Below the pieces are notes generated by a model, which saw nothing but the letters and a program-made list of their open reading frames with translations, was not told the origin of the DNA and searched no databases. Positions 58,014 to 64,000 of a stretch of DNA of 64,000 bases are shown here, in pieces (position 1 is the first letter of the stretch; each line of letters starts with the position of its first letter). Position numbers and translations under genes: made by a program. Source of the stretch: Flectobacillus roseus (GTDB taxonomy: Bacteria; Bacteroidota; Bacteroidia; Cytophagales; Spirosomataceae); the NCBI RefSeq assembly GCF_030056665.1, contig NZ_JASHIG010000010.1; one strand, given 5' to 3'.

Positions 58014-58472
58014 ATGAGGAAAAGCCTCTTGTTTTTAGGTTTGATATTAACCTTAACTAGTACAATAAAGCTTCAGGCGCAAGCCGTTAGTTATTACCCT
58101 TGGAATAACATTCTTTCGGTATCGAGCAATGCAACCAAGAGATTGTGGGTAGACTGTCGTTTTCAATTAAATTCCTTCTCTTCATCATTGAATACCGAAC
58201 CAGCTTTGATGCTGAATGTAGCAAAGGCAGGGAAAGCTAATTTTTACGTTGGGGGTGGGGTAAACTTTGGGTTTGTTGGCGCTATTGTTAATAAGGATGA
58301 TTTGATAAAAGGATACTTTGGTTCTGTTGGTACTCGTATTTATCCTTTAGAAAAACTTCCTCAATTGAGTGTTAATTACGAAATTTCACCTTACATCAAC
58401 AACATTCAAGGTACAAGTGGCATTATTCGTTCTTGGTTGGGAGTAGGATACCAATTTGGAAAAGTAAAGTAG
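58014..58472 (+). CDS. Small exported outer-membrane-barrel-like protein
   Basis: 152 residues. Signal peptide to about residue 23 (LTLTSTIKLQAQ). Alternating hydrophobic/aromatic strands (LWVDCRFQLNSFSSSLN, FYVGGGVNFGFVGAIVN, IRSWLGVGYQFGKVK) suggest a small beta-barrel. The C-terminal strand ends in GKVK rather than an aromatic. Function unknown. Confidence 0.6.
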   Translation: MRKSLLFLGLILTLTSTIKLQAQAVSYYPWNNILSVSSNATKRLWVDCRFQLNSFSSSLNTEPALMLNVAKAGKANFYVGGGVNFGFVGAIVNKDDLIKGYFGSVGTRIYPLEKLPQLSVNYEISPYINNIQGTSGIIRSWLGVGYQFGKVK

Positions 58473-58489
58473 TGCTAATATCAAATAAG

Positions 58490-58528
58490 AAAAAGGGGGA
58501 CGAAAATTGTTTTTCACCCCCCTTTTTA
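58490..58528. terminator. Bidirectional terminator
   Basis: Stem AAAAAGGGGG/CCCCCCTTTTT with a loop of about 18 bases, between convergent genes. Confidence 0.8.
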
Positions 58529-58552
58529 ATACTGTAATGCTAGCTCAGATTA

Positions 58553-59377
58553 TTATCGTTGTTTTACCTCAAATTTGAGTGTATCGGCATTAACTCCTGT
58601 AAACACACCTAGCCCATTTGTAATACTCGTAGGAGGGGTGCTGATATTTTGTGAGGTTGAGCCAGAACTGCGATACAAGGCAGCATAATCAGGGTTTACG
58701 TGCATCAAAATTACATTGTGCATACCAAAATATTGAAACTCGTTAGGGTTTACACTGGTGGATGTTCCTTGAACGGGTTGACTTCTAAAACGTCGTGTAA
58801 ACATAGTAGAGTCAGCATCATCAGCCAAAATGTAAATGGGTGTTGGGTCTGTCTCGATATTGTCTACCACTACAAAATAATAATCGCTCGTGGTGTTGTC
58901 CCAAGTTACCTGAATGTTGGTTCCGCCCATGCCGCCCATAGGTCTACCGCCGCTACTCAAATCAATTTGCGATAAATAAATCGAACTTTGGTCAAGGGCA
59001 TAATTTTCGGGTTTGGTCGGAATGATTGTCGTTGCCGAAATGGTTTTTCCATTATAGACAAAACTCATGCTATAACTCACGCCAACCTTGAGTTTTACCG
59101 TTGTATCTGAACGATAGTCGCCATTTCCCAAAGATTCAAGGGTATAAGTTTTTCCATCCCCAGTGACAGTAATCTTCAATCCATCTATTGGTTCTTCTGA
59201 ACTGATACTTTGGTCACTATAAGGGATTTCTTTTTTGACGTGCATACTAATGTATTGACCCGCCACAAGATAAGCTTCTATTACTGCATTGTCGGTAACT
59301 TCAACAGAACCTTCATTGCTACAGCTCGATAAAAAAACGCCTAGCAAAAGGGCTATTACGAAATAATATGTTTTCAT
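58553..59377 (-). CDS. DUF4249-family lipoprotein paired with a TonB receptor
   Basis: 274 residues. Lipobox GVFLSSCS (Cys19). The DUF4249 family is a surface-facing partner of TonB-dependent receptors in Bacteroidota. It begins 22 bases after the receptor stop codon on the same strand, so the two form an operon. TKPENYALDQSSIYLSQIDL and YFVVVDNIETDPTPIYILAD are beta-rich segments. Substrate unknown. Confidence 0.82.
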   Translation of the reverse strand: MKTYYFVIALLLGVFLSSCSNEGSVEVTDNAVIEAYLVAGQYISMHVKKEIPYSDQSISSEEPIDGLKITVTGDGKTYTLESLGNGDYRSDTTVKLKVGVSYSMSFVYNGKTISATTIIPTKPENYALDQSSIYLSQIDLSSGGRPMGGMGGTNIQVTWDNTTSDYYFVVVDNIETDPTPIYILADDADSTMFTRRFRSQPVQGTSTSVNPNEFQYFGMHNVILMHVNPDYAALYRSSGSTSQNISTPPTSITNGLGVFTGVNADTLKFEVKQR

Positions 59378-59399
59378 GATATGTAAATGCTTTTACGGA

Positions 59400-62129
59400 T
59401 TATTTCAATTTATAAGTAAAGGTGATGTTTGGCGTAAAGCCCAAGTAATTCACATTGGTCACAGACAAATACTTTTCGTTGGTATCGCTGTCGGTAATGG
59501 TTTGGAATTTTTTGTACCAAACATTCTGGCGACCATATAAATTGTAAATTGACAACCCAATACTACCGTGTTTGAAGTTATAAGTAGCAGCCACATCCAT
59601 ACGATGAGAGTCTGGCAAACGATTGGCATTGGTCGTAGATGGGCTTGTATAATCCTTTTCTGTACCATCCAATAACTTGATGATATAGCCACCCGTAATA
59701 GAGGTATATGGCATACCAGAAGCATATATCCATGTAAGCGAAAAATCCCAGTGCCCCATTTTGTACATATTGACACTTTTAAATTCATGACGAACGTCGT
59801 AATTTGAAGGAAATGGCGTTGCTGAAAACTGCGCAATGCTTTTTTCTGACTTGGCTAAAGTGTAGCCTACCCAACCTGTGTAATCCCCAAACTTTTTCTG
59901 AATCAAAAAGTCAATCCCTCTTACTTTTCCTGTACCTGTAAAGAAAGTTTCACTGGCCGACAAGCCTCTGCCGACCGTTGGCACAAAGCGTAGTGTATAG
60001 CGCGTATCATTGTCGATATCTTTGTAATAGGCTTCTACGTCAAAGACATAATCGTCTATTTCATAACTAGCTCCAATTATATAGTGCTTAGAAGAAGTAA
60101 CAGGCAAGTAGCTATCATTGGCCAACAACCAGAAACTACGGCTACCATTAGTGATATCCTCACGTTCTACTTGTTTGGCAAACTGATAGTATTGACCCAA
60201 TGCACCTTTCAGCATGAGTTTTTTGGTTAAAGAAAAAGTCGCAGAAAGTCGAGGTTCTAAATAGTTCTTTTTGGTTACATCGTAATAGGTCGTTCTCAAA
60301 CTTGGTTTCAATACCAATTTGCTATCACCAAATTTGATTTGGTCTTGGAGATAGGCTGAAATCAAATTTCCTCTATCATTTTTTCCTAAAATTACAGTCG
60401 TATCATTTTGACTATATGTATAATCTATTTGCAAATGACTAGCCTGAACTCCCATTTCTATCAATTGGTGCGAAGATAGACGGTATTCAAAATCTGATTT
60501 AAAAGAAATGTCTTTCAAGTCATTGTTTTCCAAAGAACCAAATTTGACATTTTGGGTAGTGCCGTCGGTACGGGTAATGGTATTTTGGTTGGTGTTATCT
60601 CTGTTACTGTAATAGTTTGAAAAACTAAATAATGTATTGGTATAAAAACGCTCAGTCCACTGACGTGACCATTTCAAGCTTGAGCCTGTATTGCCCCAAT
60701 TTGAGACATCGGTATTGGCAAAACCACCTCCACGACCGCCACCAAATGGAAGCGAAAGGTTCTGAGAATTGTCCAAAAAGTCTTCACCATTATAAAAACT
60801 CAGTGTAATATTATCTCGTTGGGTTGGACGGTAAGTTACTTTACCATTGAGGTCATAAAAATAAGAAGACACCGTTTGACCAGACTGGAATCTACGAGCG
60901 AATCCGCCTGTAAAGCCCGCATTGTTACTACTATTCGCCGCTTGTTGAGCTTTAAACGTATTGAAGATTTTGTTGTAAATCGGTCCAGCCCATGAGTGGC
61001 GAGCTGCTACTACGAAGGTCATTTTTTTTGTAATAGGGCCTTCCGCCAAGATATTGGCACTCAACAAACCGACATCAGCAGTGGCGTTAAACTCTTTTTG
61101 ATTACCATCTTTACTAGTTATATCAACCACACTGGATACACGTCCACCATATTTTGCTTCAAAACCACCTTTGAACAAACGTACATCTTTGATGGCATTG
61201 GAGTTGAAGGCACTAAAGAATCCATAAAGGTGGTCGACATAGTACACGGTAAATCCGTCATATAAGACAAGATTTTGGTCTGGCGTACCACCACGTACAT
61301 ACAAGCCCGAAGATGACTGGTTGGCCGCACTAATCCCTGGCATTAACTGAAAACCTCGGAAAATATCTTTTTCTCCCACGTTGGGAAGTTTGGCAATATT
61401 TTTAGGAGTCATCATAAACATCCCAACGGTTTCGTTGACTTTCATGATTTCAGTTTTTTCTCCTGTTACTTTTACCTCATCCAATTCTTCATTGGCAGGC
61501 ACTAGGTCAATACGAAGGTTACTCGTAGGCGTTTGAGGGTTTAGATAATAGGTTAAAGTTCTGTAACCTATATAGCTAATCACCAAGGCACTAGTATCAG
61601 AAGGGACTTTCTGGATAGTGAAAAGTCCATCGACGTTGGTCTGAACTCCAGTTTTTCTACCTTTTACGGTAATCGTTGTAAATGCTAGCGATTCGCCAGT
61701 AAGCGCATCTACGATTTTTCCAGAAATACTAAAGTTTGTTTTCTCTGATTTGCCTTTGTATTGTTGTTCGGTAATGGCTTTGGCAACAGTAACTTTTTGA
61801 GATTTGGGTACGATATGAAGGACACTGTTTTCGTCGACATATATCTTCAAATCTGTATTTTTTAACGCATTCGTAAAGCCAATTTCTGCTTTGATTTTCT
61901 GAAACCAATAACTTATACGGTATTTGCTCAAAAGGGTAGGGTCAGCATCGATTTTTACCCCTGTTTTTTTAGTTAAATCCTGACAAATTTCAGAAAGAAG
62001 AGCATTATTGTAGAATTCATCGGCAATGGTAATTCCTGTCGTATTGACCGAAATGGGTGTTTGTTGACCCCATGCTTGAAAAGACCATTGAATGCAAATC
62101 AATGCGAACAGTAATAGTATTTTTCTCAT
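59400..62129 (-). CDS. TonB-dependent receptor with STN and regulatory domains
   Basis: 909 residues. Signal peptide to about residue 22 (SFQAWGQ). An STN-like domain (GITIADEFYNNALLSEICQD) is followed by a carboxypeptidase-regulatory-like domain (SISGKIVDALTGESLAFTTI), a plug (GMFMMTPKNIAKLPNVGEKD, then SSSGLYVRGGTPDQNLVLYD) and a 22-strand-type barrel that ends in ITFTYKLK. An N-terminal STN domain suggests signal transfer to an anti-sigma factor, though none is adjacent. The partner is the DUF4249 lipoprotein. Confidence 0.9.
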   Translation of the reverse strand: MRKILLLFALICIQWSFQAWGQQTPISVNTTGITIADEFYNNALLSEICQDLTKKTGVKIDADPTLLSKYRISYWFQKIKAEIGFTNALKNTDLKIYVDENSVLHIVPKSQKVTVAKAITEQQYKGKSEKTNFSISGKIVDALTGESLAFTTITVKGRKTGVQTNVDGLFTIQKVPSDTSALVISYIGYRTLTYYLNPQTPTSNLRIDLVPANEELDEVKVTGEKTEIMKVNETVGMFMMTPKNIAKLPNVGEKDIFRGFQLMPGISAANQSSSGLYVRGGTPDQNLVLYDGFTVYYVDHLYGFFSAFNSNAIKDVRLFKGGFEAKYGGRVSSVVDITSKDGNQKEFNATADVGLLSANILAEGPITKKMTFVVAARHSWAGPIYNKIFNTFKAQQAANSSNNAGFTGGFARRFQSGQTVSSYFYDLNGKVTYRPTQRDNITLSFYNGEDFLDNSQNLSLPFGGGRGGGFANTDVSNWGNTGSSLKWSRQWTERFYTNTLFSFSNYYSNRDNTNQNTITRTDGTTQNVKFGSLENNDLKDISFKSDFEYRLSSHQLIEMGVQASHLQIDYTYSQNDTTVILGKNDRGNLISAYLQDQIKFGDSKLVLKPSLRTTYYDVTKKNYLEPRLSATFSLTKKLMLKGALGQYYQFAKQVEREDITNGSRSFWLLANDSYLPVTSSKHYIIGASYEIDDYVFDVEAYYKDIDNDTRYTLRFVPTVGRGLSASETFFTGTGKVRGIDFLIQKKFGDYTGWVGYTLAKSEKSIAQFSATPFPSNYDVRHEFKSVNMYKMGHWDFSLTWIYASGMPYTSITGGYIIKLLDGTEKDYTSPSTTNANRLPDSHRMDVAATYNFKHGSIGLSIYNLYGRQNVWYKKFQTITDSDTNEKYLSVTNVNYLGFTPNITFTYKLK

Positions 62130-62568
62130 GCTTGATAGTGTAACGAATATGTTTGGTTAAGCTTTTGTGATGCAGTTTTTGCATTTTCCCAATATCAGGG
62201 ACTAAAGAAGAACCGTTAAACGTTGCCATTTCAATATAAGAAATCGCTCTATCGCATAGGTTTGTAGATGGAAGTGGGAATTTCGGCGATATTGTTATTA
62301 GAGGCACAAAGTGACAGAGTGGCAAAGGTACAGAGGGCGTTTTTGGGTAGGCAAGTTATTTTGGTAAGAAGTAGTTATACTTGTCCAACATAGGTTGCCT
62401 TACCTTCCGCAATTTTCCAAAGTTTAGAAGGCTATTTATGGAGAAAAGTATACTTATTGTAAAAAAAGAGCGCTGTAGGTGAGAAAGAATATCGGTTAGA
62501 TTGAATTTTCTCTCTCCTACGGCGCTTTTGGGTATACTCACAATTCACAACTCACAATTCAGCACTTT
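62130..62568. other. Intergenic region between receptor and response regulator
   Basis: 439 bases holding the response-regulator terminator at 62463-62530 and a short repeat at 62534-62567 that matches 11593-11622 in reverse. No gene is seen. Confidence 0.5.
62463..62530 (-). terminator. Terminator after the LytTR response regulator
   Basis: Minus-strand interrupted stem AAAAGCGCCGTAGG/CCTACAGCGCTCTTTT followed by seven T residues. Confidence 0.8.
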
Positions 62569-63309
62569 TTAGCTTTGACCTATTCTTTTGAAGAATTCTT
62601 CAGAATAATGCTCACTTACAGGTATTTGCATATTGCCTATTTTGATTTTGAGATTACGAATAGACTCAATTTTAGGCATGGCAACGATATATGACTTATG
62701 AATACGGAAGAAATGTTCCGTCGGAAGCTTCTCTTCAATAGCCTTCATGGTCATACGAGTCACGATGGGCTTGGTAGAGCCTTCCAAATGAATCTTGATA
62801 TAATCTTTTAGTCCCTCGATATACGTAATATCTGAGATTTTGACCTTTACCAAAGAATAGTCAGCATTGACAAAAAGAGAATCTGTTTCATAAATAAGCC
62901 CTTTTTCTTTTTCCTCAACTTCTGTAACCTGAGCGCTTTTTAATTTCAGGTTATGTAAATCATAAGCTTTGTTTACAGCTTTTAGGAACCTATCAAAAGA
63001 AACAGGTTTAAGCAGATAGTCTACCACATCCAAATCAAAGCCCTCTAATGCGTATTGCTGATAAGCCGTAATAAAAATTACCATAGGAGGCTCTTTGACA
63101 CTTTGTAAGAATTGAACTCCCGTGATTCCTGGCATTTGAATATCCAAGAAAACTAGGTCAATAGACTCATTTTGCAGTGTTTCAATAGCATCAAAGGCAT
63201 TTTTACAACGTTTTACTAAGTTTAGAAAGGGAACTTTGTTGATATTATCTTCCAGTAAATCTAGGGCTAGGCTCTCGTCATCCACCGCTAGACAGTTTAG
63301 TTTTATCAT
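62569..63309 (-). CDS. LytTR-family response regulator
   Basis: 246 residues from the ATG at 63309 (MIKLNCLAVDDESLALDLLE). The receiver domain has the phospho-acceptor Asp in DLVFLDIQMPGITGVQF (about Asp54) and Lys in YLLKPVSFDRFL. The C-terminal LytTR DNA-binding domain begins about residue 140 (LFVNADYSLVKVKISDITYI, HFFRIHKSYIVAMPKIESIR). It is a partner of the histidine kinase encoded 0.3 kb away on the same strand. Confidence 0.93.
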   Translation of the reverse strand: MIKLNCLAVDDESLALDLLEDNINKVPFLNLVKRCKNAFDAIETLQNESIDLVFLDIQMPGITGVQFLQSVKEPPMVIFITAYQQYALEGFDLDVVDYLLKPVSFDRFLKAVNKAYDLHNLKLKSAQVTEVEEKEKGLIYETDSLFVNADYSLVKVKISDITYIEGLKDYIKIHLEGSTKPIVTRMTMKAIEEKLPTEHFFRIHKSYIVAMPKIESIRNLKIKIGNMQIPVSEHYSEEFFKRIGQS

Positions 63310-63346
63310 ATTTTTGAGAAGTATTTGAAAATCAAAAAGCAACTAA

Positions 63347-63613
63347 TAGGCTAATGGGCAAAATTACATTGATTTTACCCGAATAAGGCTATAAGCGTTA
63401 TACTATTGACCAAAAGTTGAGCCTTATTTCTGTTGAAACAATACCAACTTTTAGCCTAATGCATACTGCTAATTGCCTATTGCATTAAGACTGTTAGTTA
63501 CCGAAAAGAGTTGCCTTAAGCTTTGCGAAAGTATGAAAAGTACGGCAGTTTATTAGCCTTGTGTGACCTAGACACAATACATTTATAGCCTAACAACAGC
63601 AAGATTAGGCTAA
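63347..63613. promoter_or_regulatory. Cluster of TTAGCCTAA-type motifs between kinase and regulator genes
   Basis: TAGGCTAA (63347-63354), TTAGCCTAA (63451-63459), TTAGCCT (63553-63559), TAGCCTAA (63586-63593) and TTAGGCTAA (63605-63613) occur in the 323-base gap 63310-63632. The last two form a hairpin directly after the kinase stop codon. They are possible binding sites for the adjacent LytTR regulator or just repeated sequence; no other gene lies in the gap. Confidence 0.35.
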
Positions 63614-63632
63614 AATACAAGAATCCTCCGAC

Positions 63633-64000
63633 TTATACCTGAATGTGTAGACGAACGTCATACCAATGACTGTCCTGTGTGATGATGAGTTGGTGTTGTT
63701 CTGGATACAACAACGCCAAGCGGCGTTTTACATTACTGAGACCTATACCTGAAGCGTGGTCTTTGGCTTCTGGTTTTGGATTGATTTTATTTTTTACCGA
63801 AAATACCAAGCCTTTATCATCTACCTCCATAGCAATATGAATCTCTGGGCTAAGAATCATACCAATACCATGTTTGAAGGCATTTTCGACGAATGGAATA
63901 ATGAGCATGGGTTCGAGTAAGATAGTCGATTCTTTCTCAGGTTTATGGAAAGAAACAACTACATCATCTCCAAAGCGAATCATTTGTAAATCGATATAAC
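63633..64000 (-). CDS. LytS-type sensor histidine kinase, partial (5' end outside the window)
   Basis: The last 122 or so residues are visible; the frame continues through the window edge (YIDLQ before the internal MIRFG). MIIPFVENAFKHGIG is the N-box of the HATPase domain and HASGIGLSNVKRRLALLYPE the G-box. The phospho-His region (His kinase) is outside the window. It is the probable partner of the LytTR regulator. Confidence 0.9.
   Translation of the reverse strand, partial: YIDLQMIRFGDDVVVSFHKPEKESTILLEPMLIIPFVENAFKHGIGMILSPEIHIAMEVDDKGLVFSVKNKINPKPEAKDHASGIGLSNVKRRLALLYPEQHQLIITQDSHWYDVRLHIQV

Noticed and set aside
1..64000. CRISPR arrays, tRNA genes, prophage or insertion-sequence transposases
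   Set aside because: No regularly spaced repeats, cloverleaf-like segments, or transposase/integrase ORFs were seen.

Overview
The window reads as chromosomal DNA of a member of the Bacteroidota, most likely a Cytophagales/Spirosomaceae-type bacterium. The evidence: many promoters match the phylum's TTTG-N18..20-TAnnTTTG pattern; genes lack strong Shine-Dalgarno sequences; three genes end in type IX secretion (T9SS) C-terminal sorting domains; there is a TonB receptor paired with a DUF4249 lipoprotein; and many lipoproteins and housekeeping genes have Bacteroidota-style sequences. I cannot name the genus. No tRNA, rRNA, CRISPR array, prophage or complete insertion sequence was seen.

Layout. 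0-5 kb: the 3' end of a T9SS cargo gene, an RmlD-like reductase, an HMA-like small membrane protein, a lipoprotein with two tandem truncated-hemoglobin domains, and hemA. 5-12 kb: a DUF4230 gene behind a MITE-like insertion; then on the minus strand a tyrosine-biosynthesis operon (aminotransferase, prephenate dehydrogenase) preceded by a Tyr-rich leader peptide and attenuator, recX and nrdA. 12-21 kb: rpmE (L31 type B) with a structured leader, a GlmU-like gene, holB, hemC, a cyclophilin, a YggS-type gene, a coiled-coil protein, and the rpsF-rpsR-rplI operon. 21-27 kb: two tandem paralogous T9SS-secreted SGNH/sialate-esterase-like proteins of about 940 residues. 27-39 kb: peroxiredoxin, BatA-like protein, greA with a terminator-containing leader, fmt, M15 peptidase, EamA transporter, def, photolyase, TatD-like hydrolase, ppa with a structured leader, and a DUF2007-like gene missing from ordinary ORF calls. 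39-46 kb: sppA, bioB, a lipoprotein, a DEAD-type helicase and a GNAT acetyltransferase. 46-54 kb: a giant alpha-2-macroglobulin with an embedded SusC-like plug, flanked by 63-bp direct repeats, and a secreted NUC1 nuclease. 53-58 kb: rny, a probable 6S-like RNA, zapA, a coiled-coil protein and a flippase. 58-64 kb: a barrel-like protein, the DUF4249/TonB receptor pair, and a LytTR response regulator with its histidine kinase (cut by the window end).

The main interest is cis-regulatory RNA and small dispersed repeats rather than a new protein system. The clearest signal is the Tyr attenuator at 8135-8307: promoter, 18-codon leader with four consecutive Tyr codons, antiterminator, and terminator directly ahead of two genes fitting the last steps to tyrosine. 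Similar leader logic appears before greA, rpmE and ppa. Three families of short non-coding repeats (two of them MITE-like with terminal inverted repeats) sit at gene ends, and one pair of hairpin modules shows compensatory changes.
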